From Desulforhopalus sp. IMCC35007 (GTDB taxonomy: Bacteria; Desulfobacterota; Desulfobulbia; Desulfobulbales; Desulfocapsaceae): a stretch of 64,000 bases of DNA. How positions within the stretch are numbered: the stretch's first letter is position 1; each line of letters begins with the position of its first letter. Below the pieces are notes generated by a model, which saw only the letters and a list, made by a program, of their open reading frames with translations, made no database searches and was not told the origin of the DNA. A program made the position numbers and the translations under genes. Of this stretch, positions 55,800 to 64,000 are shown in pieces. The stretch is taken from positions 62,001 to 126,000 of the forward strand of contig NZ_SWCN01000011.1 in the NCBI RefSeq assembly GCF_005116575.1, written 5' to 3'.

Positions 55800-56615
55800 A
55801 TGCAATTACAAACGAATTGTGAGCTAAAGTTTGAACTCCCTGGATCGACACCTTTTGTTTTTATGTTGAGGCCTCGCAGCGGTGCTCAACAATGGGTTTC
55901 CAGTGAAGATTATTCGCTTTCGGATGTCCTTCAATTATCTGAATTTACCGATAATTTTGGAAATCTTTGTCAGAGGCTTGTAGCCCCCAAGGGTGACTTT
56001 TCAATCTCCACCAGGGCCAGAGTGACCGTGCCCGATACTATTGACAGAGAGCCACGGGGCCAATTTGTTGAGATACAAAATCTCCCCGATTCTGTTCTCT
56101 GTTATCTGCTTCCCAGCAGATATTGTGAGTCAGAACATTTCAGTCAAATGGCAACAGAGATAACAGCGGGGGCGTTCTGGGGATTTGACCAGGTGGCAGC
56201 CATAGAAGCCTGGGTAAGAAACAATATTCGCTATCAACAGGGTGAGGGCGATACTTTAGTTTCCGCACGCGAAGTCAATGTGAGGCAGTGGGGAGTGTGT
56301 CGAGATCTTGCCCACCTTGGAATAGCACTTTGTCGCAGTTTGACTATCCCCGCCCGGCTGGTTGTGGGCTATTTGCATAAGCTGCATCCCATGGATTTGC
56401 ACGCATGGTTTGAGGCCTATGTAGCAGGGCGCTGGTTTACCTTTGATCCAACACAGGCAGTGTTAAGAGGAGGGTATGTTGTGCTTGGCTATGGACGGGA
56501 TGCCGCTGATGTTGCTGTCTATAACCAATATGGTCCAGCCGTTTATCCAACGGTTAACCGAGTGTCAGTTGAGTGTGTTGATGCAAACATGAAACCTTTT
56601 TGTGTCAATGATTGA
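55800..56615 (+). CDS. transglutaminase-like protein
   Basis: A 271-residue protein. The N-terminal third is beta-rich (related to the bacterial transglutaminase N domain), followed by a papain-like core. Catalytic Cys is in QWGVCRDLAHLGIALCR, His in LHAWFEAYVAGRWFTFDPTQ and Asp in the same stretch, so the triad is intact. There is no signal peptide. It is the first gene of a five-gene cluster of the amidoligase type described by Iyer and Aravind, where transglutaminase proteins accompany circularly permuted ATP-grasp enzymes. It may act as a peptidase or amide-transferring enzyme on the product. Confidence 0.9.
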   Translation: MQLQTNCELKFELPGSTPFVFMLRPRSGAQQWVSSEDYSLSDVLQLSEFTDNFGNLCQRLVAPKGDFSISTRARVTVPDTIDREPRGQFVEIQNLPDSVLCYLLPSRYCESEHFSQMATEITAGAFWGFDQVAAIEAWVRNNIRYQQGEGDTLVSAREVNVRQWGVCRDLAHLGIALCRSLTIPARLVVGYLHKLHPMDLHAWFEAYVAGRWFTFDPTQAVLRGGYVVLGYGRDAADVAVYNQYGPAVYPTVNRVSVECVDANMKPFCVND

Positions 56616-56726
56616 GGCATAATTGAGGAGAATTAAAGAGCTGTAGTGAACAAGCCTGTAGAACAGAGGAACATGGCACTGCAGGTTTGCAGCAAAAATA
56701 ATTATTTCCGAAAAAAGTGAGGCCAG

Positions 56727-58181
56727 ATGGAAACATTTACAACGTATGACCCAGAAGGATTTTATGACGAACTCGTCGATGAAAATGGCAAGCCACGTCC
56801 GGGAGTAGAGTTGCTTGTTGATAAAATAGAATCTCTGCCTGATGGTGACCTTGATAGGCGTCAGAAGGAGGCAGAGGCCCTGTTATTAAAGATGGGAATC
56901 ACTTTTAATGTATACGGACAGGATCAGGGTACAGAAAAGATTTTTCCGTTTGATCTCATTCCCCGAATTATTTCCGATGACGACTGGCAGCCAATAGAAG
57001 CCGGCCTTAAACAACGCATCTTTGCCCTCAATGAATTCCTGCAAGACATCTATAACGACCAAAAGATTCTAAAAGATAAGGTGGTGCCCAAGGACCTCAT
57101 TCTCAGCAGTAAAACCTACAGAAAAGAGTGTGTAGGATTTACCCCGCCCAAAAAAATCTGGTGTCACGTCACGGGTACCGATCTTATTCGCGGGGCTGAT
57201 GGGTGTTTTTATGTACTTGAAGATAATTTACGCTGTCCCTCAGGTGTCTCCTATGTACTTGAGAATCGGCAGGTGCTCAAACGGACATTCCCCTATGTTT
57301 TTGAGAAATCGAAGGTCCGTGCAGTCGATGAATACCCAGGCAAGTTACTCGATATGCTGGAGTATCTGGCCCCGGATGGGGTGGATTCTCCGACCATTGG
57401 TGTGCTGACCCCCGGTATTTACAACAGTGCCTATTTCGAGCATTCGTTTTTATCCCAGCAGATGGGAGTGGAGCTGGTAGAAGGGCGAGACCTCGTCGTC
57501 TCTGATGGCTATGTGCATATGCTGACCACCAAGGGACTCAAGCGTGTTGATGTCCTTTACAGGCGGATCGATGATGATTTTATCGATCCCTCCGTCTTTC
57601 GTCCTGATTCTCTTCTTGGTGTAAAAGGACTGATTGATGTTTATCGGGACGGGAAAATTGCCATGGCCAATGCACCGGGAACCGGGATTGCCGATGATAA
57701 AGCGGTTTATGCCTATGTGCCAAAAATAATAAAATATTATACCGGGGAAGAGCCAATTCTACCCAATGTTCCCACCTATATCTGTCAGGAAAAAGCTGAC
57801 CGGGATTACGTGCTGGATCATCTTTCTGAACTGGTTGTAAAAGCTGCAAATGAGTCGGGTGGTTATGGAATGCTGATTGGCCCCCACTCTACAAAAAAAG
57901 AACAACAGACATTTGCCAAATTGATTTTGGCTGAGCCGCGCAACTACATTGCCCAGCCGACTATTTCACTCTCCCGGGTTCCCACCATCATTGGAGACCG
58001 CCTTGAAGGCCGTCACGTTGATCTGAGACCCTACATAATATTTGGCGAAGATATTTATGTGCAGCCGGGTGGACTGACGCGGGTTGCCCTGAAAAAAGGA
58101 TCTTTGGTCGTTAACTCGTCGCAGGGGGGTGGAAGTAAGGATACCTGGGTTTTGGCACCTGGTGAGAAGGAGGAGAACTGA
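56727..58181 (+). CDS. circularly permuted ATP-grasp protein (COG2308)
   Basis: A 484-residue protein of the CP_ATPgrasp type (DUF404/DUF407). Typical parts are [54 protein letters not shown] and [15 protein letters not shown]. The C-terminus has [16 protein letters not shown] and [24 protein letters not shown]-grasp enzymes join a carboxylate to an amine using ATP; here the order of segments is permuted. The product is unknown. It is followed by the alpha-E gene with one base between them. Confidence 0.92.
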   Translation: METFTTYDPEGFYDELVDENGKPRPGVELLVDKIESLPDGDLDRRQKEAEALLLKMGITFNVYGQDQGTEKIFPFDLIPRIISDDDWQPIEAGLKQRIFALNEFLQDIYNDQKILKDKVVPKDLILSSKTYRKECVGFTPPKKIWCHVTGTDLIRGADGCFYVLEDNLRCPSGVSYVLENRQVLKRTFPYVFEKSKVRAVDEYPGKLLDMLEYLAPDGVDSPTIGVLTPGIYNSAYFEHSFLSQQMGVELVEGRDLVVSDGYVHMLTTKGLKRVDVLYRRIDDDFIDPSVFRPDSLLGVKGLIDVYRDGKIAMANAPGTGIADDKAVYAYVPKIIKYYTGEEPILPNVPTYICQEKADRDYVLDHLSELVVKAANESGGYGMLIGPHSTKKEQQTFAKLILAEPRNYIAQPTISLSRVPTIIGDRLEGRHVDLRPYIIFGEDIYVQPGGLTRVALKKGSLVVNSSQGGGSKDTWVLAPGEKEEN

Positions 58182-58182
58182 A

Positions 58183-59157
58183 ATGCTGAGTCGTGTTGCG
58201 AATTCAATCTATTGGATGTGTCGGTATATCGAACGTGCAGAAAATGTAGCCAGGTTCATTGATGTGAACCTTAACCTGCTCCTCGACATGCCTGCGGACG
58301 AAAAAGAACAGTGGTCTCCACTGATTATGACCACAGGAGACCAGGAAATTTATGAAAAAACCGAACAGAACTACACCCAGGAGGAGGTTATCTGGTTTCT
58401 CACCTTTGACAGGACCTATCCCAACTCTATTTTAAGCTGTGTTTCTGCAGCGAGAGAGAATGCGCGTTCGATCAGAGAGATCATCTCTTCAGAAATGTGG
58501 GAGCATCTGAATAATTTTTATCTGGAGCTGATTAAAGAAGACGCAATTAAAATGGCTATTCATGATCCAAATCGCTTCTTTAAAATTGTGAAGATGCGCA
58601 GTCATCTCCTGACAGGTTTACTGGACTCGACCATGAGCCATGGAGAGGCATGGAATTTTGCTCGCATAGGTATGATGGTTGAACGCGCGGACAAGACATC
58701 ACGAATCCTTGATGTTAAATATTTTATGCTCCTGCCCGAAGCCAGTCTGGTCAATGCCCCAATTGATAATATCCAATGGATATCAGTGCTCAGGTCAGCC
58801 AGTGCTTTTGAAATGTACAGAAAGGAGTTCCACCGTATCACACCTCAGAATGTTGCAAATTTTCTGATTTTTAATAGATTATTTCCACGCTCTATCTATC
58901 ATTGTCTCTCCAAGGCGCAGGTCTGTCTGCACCGGATAACCGGCTCCCCCATTGGGGCGTCGACAAGTCCTGCAGAAAAAAGACTCGGTCGTCTCATGGC
59001 AGATCTTGAGTATACCGATATACATGAAGTTATTGATTCTGGTCTCCATGAGTTTCTCGACAGTCTGCAGACAAAGCTCAACCTCTTAGGGGGAGATATT
59101 GGCACCACGTTTTTTAATATTCGCCCCTTGACGGATACGGTAAAAAGTGAACAATAA
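58183..59157 (+). CDS. alpha-E domain protein (COG2307, DUF403)
   Basis: A 324-residue all-helical protein with the family start MLSRVANSIYWMCRYIERAENVARF, quoted as MLSRVANSIYWMCRYIERAE. The frame is open from 58129, but the ATG at 58183 has a strong AAGGAGGAG site and gives the family start. The partner ATP-grasp gene ends two bases before. Alpha-E proteins always occur with circularly permuted ATP-grasp proteins, and their biochemical job is not known. Confidence 0.93.
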   Translation: MLSRVANSIYWMCRYIERAENVARFIDVNLNLLLDMPADEKEQWSPLIMTTGDQEIYEKTEQNYTQEEVIWFLTFDRTYPNSILSCVSAARENARSIREIISSEMWEHLNNFYLELIKEDAIKMAIHDPNRFFKIVKMRSHLLTGLLDSTMSHGEAWNFARIGMMVERADKTSRILDVKYFMLLPEASLVNAPIDNIQWISVLRSASAFEMYRKEFHRITPQNVANFLIFNRLFPRSIYHCLSKAQVCLHRITGSPIGASTSPAEKRLGRLMADLEYTDIHEVIDSGLHEFLDSLQTKLNLLGGDIGTTFFNIRPLTDTVKSEQ

Positions 59158-59330
59158 CAGATATGGGCGGAATTGATGCAGGGCGGGAGTTTTCAGGCAC
59201 CCGACATCACTGCATTTACGCACTCATTAGCTTGGCTGGACCAGGTGGGTTCAGCCACAACGAACAACAGAAGCTATGCCAGCAGTAAACAGCCTGTCTG
59301 TTTATAGACTTTTGTGTAAAGGACTTGCCC

Positions 59331-62300
59331 GTGGGAATACATATAGCACTGCACCATAAGACCTTCTATAATTACGACCGATTAATAAATCTTGGACCTC
59401 ATATTGTCCGGCTAAGACCCGCACCCCATTGCCGGACACCTATTTTGAGCTATTCGATGCGGGTGACTCCCCCTGACCATTTTATCAACTGGCAGCAGGA
59501 CCCCTTTAGTAACTATCTCGGCAGGCTTGTGTTTCCCGAAAAAACCAAAGAGTTCAGCGTTGAGATCGATCTTGTCGCCGACATGATTATCATCAATCCT
59601 TTTGATTATTTCCTGGAGCCGGATGCCGAGGAGTACCCTTTTACCTATGAAAGTAAATTGCGCCACGAGCTTCGGCCCTATCTGATCAAACGAAGACTTG
59701 GCAAGCGTTTTACAGACTATGTTAAGGAAGTCGATGTGACCCCGAGGCGCACCATTGATTTTCTGGTCGAGCTGAATATGAAGCTCAGCAGGGATATCAG
59801 TTATCTTATCCGGCTGGAACCCAATGTGCAGACCTGTGATCAGACACTTACCTTCAGAAGTGGCTCCTGTAGAGATTCTGCCTGGCTGCTTGTTAATATT
59901 TTGAGGTCTTTTGGGCTCGCAGCCCGATTTGTATCAGGCTACCTGGTGCAGCTGAAGCAGGATGTTAAATCCCTCGACGGTCCATCCGGTGCGGAAGAAG
60001 ATTTCACGGACCTCCATGCCTGGACAGAGGTCTATGTTCCCGGTGCGGGGTGGATCGGAATGGATCCGACCTCCGGGCTTTTTGCAGGAGAAGGGCATAT
60101 CCCACTTGCCTGTTCACCCGAACCGCAAAGTGCCGCGCCCATAACCGGAGCACTTGATGCGTGTGAGGTTGAGTTCGGCCATGTTATGTCGGTCAAACGA
60201 ATACTTGAAGCTCCACGCTCAACCCGGCCATATCCTGAACCTGTCTGGGAGGACATTGTCGCTCTTGGCGACCAGGTTGATGAAGAATTGGTCCAGGGTG
60301 ATGTGCGCCTCAGCATGGGTGGAGAGCCGACCTTTGTCTCCATTGACGATATGGAGGGGGCGCAGTGGAACACCGAGGCGCTCGGGGAAGAAAAACTGAT
60401 TCTCTCAGAACAGCTCCTGCGGAAAATTTGGAAACAATGGGGCCCCGGTGGCTTTCTCCACTATGGTCAGGGAAAATGGTACCCCGGTGAGTCGCTCCCC
60501 AGATGGGCTCTTGGCTGCTATTGGCGTAAAGACGGGCAAGCTGTCTGGCACAATGACAAATTGATGGCCGATGTTTCAAAAGATTATGGTTTTGGCATCA
60601 GTGAGGCGGAAACCTTTATCAAGACCCTGACTGATGTTCTCGGGGTGAGTAAAGAATATGTCATTGAAAGCTATGAGGATATTCTTCACAATCTGCTCAA
60701 GGAACAGAGTCTGCCCGTCAATATAAGTCCAACAGATCCAATGCTTGATGACCCTGAAGAAAGACAGCGTATGATTCGGGCCTTTCGGCGTGGTCTCGGG
60801 GCTGTGGTTGGTTATGTACTGCCTCTGCAGTATGGCTCGTGGAAAAGTGGACCGTGGAAATTTAGAAGTGAGCATATGTATCTTTTGCCGGGTGATTCTC
60901 CGGCAGGGCTTCGCCTTCCGCTGGATTCTCTGCCATGGGTAGCCCCTGAGGACCTGCCATCGAGTGATCCCTTAGATCCGATGGTCGAAAGAAAAGACTT
61001 GCCCGATCTTCACGATAAGCAGAGTCTCCATTCTAAAAAAGATGCAGCACCATCTAAAAAAGAGGAGCGCTCACAACCGCAGCCCGGTCCACTGGAGGAT
61101 CCGCAACCGGTTATGGGGAAATCCGCTGCCTGGCTGGTGCGAACGGCACTGTGTGTGCAGCCTCGTGAGGGACGGTTGTATGTGTTCATGCCACCAATTA
61201 CGAGTCTGGAAGGGTATCTGGAATTGGTTCACTGCATTGAACTGACTGCGGAAAAAACCGGCTTTCCTGTTGTGATAGAAGGGTATTCTCCGCCTTCTGA
61301 CCACCGCCTGGAGAGCCTTAAGGTGACCCCTGATCCTGGAGTGATTGAAGTTAATATCCAGCCAATGCACAGTTGGAGGGAGATGGTGGATTGCACAACC
61401 ACCCTGTATGACCTTGCCCGGGAAACACGGCTAGGTACAGAAAAATTTATGATTGATGGGCGTCACACCGGTACGGGTGGCGGGAACCATATCGTTATTG
61501 GTGGAGCGACCCCTGCGGATAGTCCGTTTTTGCGCCGCCCTGACCTGCTGCGCAGTTTTATCACCTTCTGGAACAATCATCCCTCCCTGTCGTTTTTGTT
61601 TTCCGGTCTCTTTATGGGGCCGACAAGTCAACAGCCACGGATTGATGAAGCACGGCATGACAGCCTCTACGAGCTGGAGATTGCCTTTGCAGAGCAGGAT
61701 CGTCAGACCAGTGGAAACAACCCTTGTCCTCCGTGGCTTGTGGACAGGTTGTATCGTCACCTGCTTGTCGATGTCTCGGGAAATACCCATAGGGCGGAAT
61801 TTTGTATAGATAAGCTGTATTCACCCGACAGCTCCAGTGGCCGTCTCGGCCTGCTCGAATTTCGGGCTTTTGAGATGCCACCCCATGCGCGTATGAGTCT
61901 TGCCCAGCAGTTGCTGTTACGCACCTTTGTAAGCTGGTTCTGGAAAACCCCCTACCGCCAGGAGTTGGTGCGCTGGGGCAGCAGCCTGCATGACCGCTTT
62001 ATGCTTCCGCAGCTGGTAAAAGATGATTTTGCCGATGTCTTGAAAATCCTCAATCGTGCAGGCTATGCATTTACAATGGATTTTTTCCATCCGCATTTCG
62101 AGTTTCGTTTTCCAATTTACGGAAAAGTGCAGTTTCAGGGAATGGAGATCGAATTGCGCCAGGCCCTTGAGCCATGGCATGTTTTAGGCGAGGAGCCCGG
62201 AGGTGGTGGAACTGCCCGCTACGTTGATTCTTCCGTTGAACGGTTGCAGGTAAAAGTCTCTGGGATGACTGGGGAACGTTATATTGTTGTCTGTAATGGT

Positions 62301-62648
62301 CGGCGCGTTCCGTTAAAACCAACCCTGGAAGAAGGGGTCTTTGTCGCAGGGGTGCGTTACCGTGCATGGCAGCCGCCTTCCTGTCTGCATCCGACCATTG
62401 GCATACATGCACCTCTGTTCTTTGACCTTTTTGACACCTGGTCGAAGAGGGCGGTTGGAGGGTGTGCCTACTATGTTGGACACCCCGGTGGTCGGAGCTA
62501 CGAGATCTTCCCTGTGAATTCTTATGAGGCTGAGGGGCGCCGTAATTCAAGATTTATTCCTGGAGGACATACTCCGGATGAGAGTCCTTTCATACCTGCA
62601 GCCGAAATGAACAGGTATTTTCCATATACACTTGATTTGCGAACTTGA
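59331..62648 (+). CDS. large transglutaminase-like protein with DUF2126
   Basis: A 1105-residue protein. The N-terminal bacterial transglutaminase N domain (IHIALHHKTFYNYDR) is followed by a transglutaminase core with Cys in RSGSCRDSAWLLVNILR and His/Asp in DLHAWTEVYVPGAGWIGMDP. From about residue 280 to the end lies DUF2126 (for example SMGGEPTFVSIDDMEG, GGGNHIVIGGATPADSP, LEFRAFEMPPHARMSL), which looks related to glutamate-ligase folds. I choose the GTG at 59331, because AAAGGA lies seven bases upstream; the TTG at 59325 is too close to it. It starts the second half of the cluster. Confidence 0.9.
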   Translation: MGIHIALHHKTFYNYDRLINLGPHIVRLRPAPHCRTPILSYSMRVTPPDHFINWQQDPFSNYLGRLVFPEKTKEFSVEIDLVADMIIINPFDYFLEPDAEEYPFTYESKLRHELRPYLIKRRLGKRFTDYVKEVDVTPRRTIDFLVELNMKLSRDISYLIRLEPNVQTCDQTLTFRSGSCRDSAWLLVNILRSFGLAARFVSGYLVQLKQDVKSLDGPSGAEEDFTDLHAWTEVYVPGAGWIGMDPTSGLFAGEGHIPLACSPEPQSAAPITGALDACEVEFGHVMSVKRILEAPRSTRPYPEPVWEDIVALGDQVDEELVQGDVRLSMGGEPTFVSIDDMEGAQWNTEALGEEKLILSEQLLRKIWKQWGPGGFLHYGQGKWYPGESLPRWALGCYWRKDGQAVWHNDKLMADVSKDYGFGISEAETFIKTLTDVLGVSKEYVIESYEDILHNLLKEQSLPVNISPTDPMLDDPEERQRMIRAFRRGLGAVVGYVLPLQYGSWKSGPWKFRSEHMYLLPGDSPAGLRLPLDSLPWVAPEDLPSSDPLDPMVERKDLPDLHDKQSLHSKKDAAPSKKEERSQPQPGPLEDPQPVMGKSAAWLVRTALCVQPREGRLYVFMPPITSLEGYLELVHCIELTAEKTGFPVVIEGYSPPSDHRLESLKVTPDPGVIEVNIQPMHSWREMVDCTTTLYDLARETRLGTEKFMIDGRHTGTGGGNHIVIGGATPADSPFLRRPDLLRSFITFWNNHPSLSFLFSGLFMGPTSQQPRIDEARHDSLYELEIAFAEQDRQTSGNNPCPPWLVDRLYRHLLVDVSGNTHRAEFCIDKLYSPDSSSGRLGLLEFRAFEMPPHARMSLAQQLLLRTFVSWFWKTPYRQELVRWGSSLHDRFMLPQLVKDDFADVLKILNRAGYAFTMDFFHPHFEFRFPIYGKVQFQGMEIELRQALEPWHVLGEEPGGGGTARYVDSSVERLQVKVSGMTGERYIVVCNGRRVPLKPTLEEGVFVAGVRYRAWQPPSCLHPTIGIHAPLFFDLFDTWSKRAVGGCAYYVGHPGGRSYEIFPVNSYEAEGRRNSRFIPGGHTPDESPFIPAAEMNRYFPYTLDLRT

Positions 62649-62719
62649 AGTGAGTATGAAGCTATCAGCGGGGATAATGACGTCCTCGCTGATTCTGAAT
62701 TCTGATCGATACACACTGT

Positions 62720-64000
62720 ATGACTGACAATGTCCTGAGTAGTGCCATTCCCTCTTTGGAAAAGACCCCTACGATTTTCGATTCCATCGCTTGTCCTCAA
62801 GGTGCATATTGCGAAGCTTTTGCAAGTCCGGGTGTTCCGAGATTTCAATGGCAGAGCCTGCTGGAAAATCTGGGCCAGCGGGGGGCCGCTACTCTGGTGC
62901 TCGACTATGAGCGGGCAAGCCGGATGCGCCATGAAGATGGCGCCACGATAAATCCCTTTGGTGATCTGACAGAACAGAAGACCTCCTGGGCTCTAGATAT
63001 GATTCCTTTCCCTATTTCTTCCAAAGAGTGGGATGGAATCGAGGTAGCGGTCATCCAGCGAGCCTGCCTGATGGAGAGAATTCTTGCAGATACCTATGGC
63101 CCTCAAACCCTTTTAAAAAACGGTAAAATTGACTCCCGGCTGATTTTCGCCAATCCCAACTTCCTCCACGGTTGTCACGGGATATCGCCACCGGGAAATC
63201 GTTTTCTTACCTTTTATGCCGTCGATATATATCGCAGTGCAGACGGGCAGTTCAAGGTACTTCGGGACCATGGAGCCAACCCTGCAGGGCTAGGTTATGC
63301 TCTGGAGAACAGAATTGTCATGTCCCGCCTCTACTCTAGCCTCTATCATAAGACCCAGATCCGCCGTCTCGCTCCATTTTTTCAGCTTTTTCACCGATCT
63401 CTTATTCAACGCTCATCGCTGAGAAAAGACAACCCCGGTATTGTCTTTTTTACTCCCGGCCCGGACAATCCAATCTACTTTGAACATGCACTGCTTTCCC
63501 GTTACCTCGGCTATCCGCTTGTGGAAGGTCAGGATCTTACAGTTCGTAACGGTAAAGTTTTCTTAAAAAAACTGGCCGGCCTGGAACCCGTTGAGGCTAT
63601 TTTTCGGCAGGTTGGTGATCATGACAGCGACCCTTTTGCCCTGCGCAGAGCAACATCGCTTGGGGTGGCGGGCCTTATTCAGGCCTGTCGGGAGCAAAAT
63701 GTTGATATTGTCAATCCCATTGGCAGTGGTTTTATTGAAACTGCTGCATTGCAGAATTTTCTACCTGCACTTTGCAGAGAACTCCTAGGGACAGAGCTAC
63801 TTCTGGGAAATCATCCGACCTGGTGGGGGGGACAGGCTGAAGGGCTTCATTATATTCTTGCGAATCTCAATCAACTGCGGATCTCTTTGGCGATGACCGG
63901 TGAAGCACAGATTGATCCGTCGGTCGATCTGTATGCAGCTATCAAGGCTTCACCTGCACAGTATCTGGCATCTTCCCCCGTGGCACCGGGAGTGACACCC
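62720..64000 (+). CDS. second circularly permuted ATP-grasp protein, C-terminus beyond the window
   Basis: An ATG at 62720 opens a frame that stays open for 427 codons to the last base. It shows the COG2308 pattern: FANPNFLHGCHGISPPGNR, DIYRSADGQFKVLRDHG, IVFFTPGPDNPIYFEHALLS, GYPLVEGQDLTVRNGKVFLK and VDIVNPIGSGFIETAAL. It differs clearly from the ATP-grasp protein encoded at 56727. In related clusters the second copy is fused to an alpha-E domain, which would lie beyond the window. It is probably co-transcribed with the DUF2126 gene, 71 bases upstream. Confidence 0.9.
   Translation, partial: MTDNVLSSAIPSLEKTPTIFDSIACPQGAYCEAFASPGVPRFQWQSLLENLGQRGAATLVLDYERASRMRHEDGATINPFGDLTEQKTSWALDMIPFPISSKEWDGIEVAVIQRACLMERILADTYGPQTLLKNGKIDSRLIFANPNFLHGCHGISPPGNRFLTFYAVDIYRSADGQFKVLRDHGANPAGLGYALENRIVMSRLYSSLYHKTQIRRLAPFFQLFHRSLIQRSSLRKDNPGIVFFTPGPDNPIYFEHALLSRYLGYPLVEGQDLTVRNGKVFLKKLAGLEPVEAIFRQVGDHDSDPFALRRATSLGVAGLIQACREQNVDIVNPIGSGFIETAALQNFLPALCRELLGTELLLGNHPTWWGGQAEGLHYILANLNQLRISLAMTGEAQIDPSVDLYAAIKASPAQYLASSPVAPGVTP

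Overview
The window looks like part of a chromosome from a Gram-negative, strictly anaerobic Desulfobacterota bacterium, most likely a Desulfobulbales-type sulfate reducer or sulfur disproportionator. This is inferred from gene content: a heterodisulfide-reductase/hydrogenase (Hdr-Mvh) operon made largely of selenoproteins, many Fe-S proteins, a Tat-exported flavoprotein, and a molybdenum hydroxylase with its accessory factors. No sulfate-reduction genes, rRNA, tRNA, CRISPR array or intact insertion sequence was seen.

Layout. 0-2 kb: zinc-ribbon protein, bactofilin and a membrane-anchored M23 peptidase on the minus strand. 2-6 kb: an operon of an ABC-F ATPase, a metallophosphoesterase and a Ser/Thr kinase with a DUF1566-like tail. 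6-9 kb: a minus-strand ferredoxin / ferric-reductase-like membrane protein / Tat flavoprotein operon. 9-14 kb: threonine aldolase, a divergent NAD-dependent DNA ligase, a tautomerase and GalE. 14-24 kb: hydrogenase maturation protease, HdrCB (with an added helix-turn-helix), HdrA, MvhD, MvhG and MvhA, followed by a small Cys-rich protein, HypD and a zinc-finger-less HypA. Four of these genes (HdrCB, HdrA, MvhD, MvhA) carry an in-frame TGA exactly where a conserved Cys is expected, each followed 16-22 nt later by a hairpin. I read all four as selenocysteine. The set would be an H2-oxidising, electron-bifurcating complex with a NiFeSe active site.

24-36 kb: MauE/DoxX-like and rhodanese proteins, a Cache protein, a cyclohexadienyl-dehydratase-like periplasmic protein, glutamate synthase (gltBD), a TrmH-type methyltransferase and a MATE transporter. 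36-40 kb: a decayed metallophosphoesterase gene, then a Cys-less sulfite-oxidase-fold protein paired with a hybrid sensor kinase. 40-45 kb: a three-subunit molybdenum hydroxylase with YqeC, then a sugar isomerase-like protein. 45-50 kb: bifunctional glutathionylspermidine synthetase/amidase and minCDE. 50-51.4 kb: a toxin-antitoxin-chaperone (HigB-HigA-SecB) module with a visible promoter/operator. 52-55 kb: XdhC and a pyruvate kinase with an N-terminal response-regulator receiver domain. 55.8-64 kb: a cluster of two transglutaminase-like proteins, two circularly permuted ATP-grasp proteins and an alpha-E protein, which runs off the window end.

The best candidates for undescribed biology are the selenoprotein operon with its HTH-HdrCB fusion, the receiver-pyruvate kinase fusion, the zinc-less HypA, the Tat flavoprotein with a collagen-like insert, and the ATP-grasp/transglutaminase cluster, whose product is unknown.
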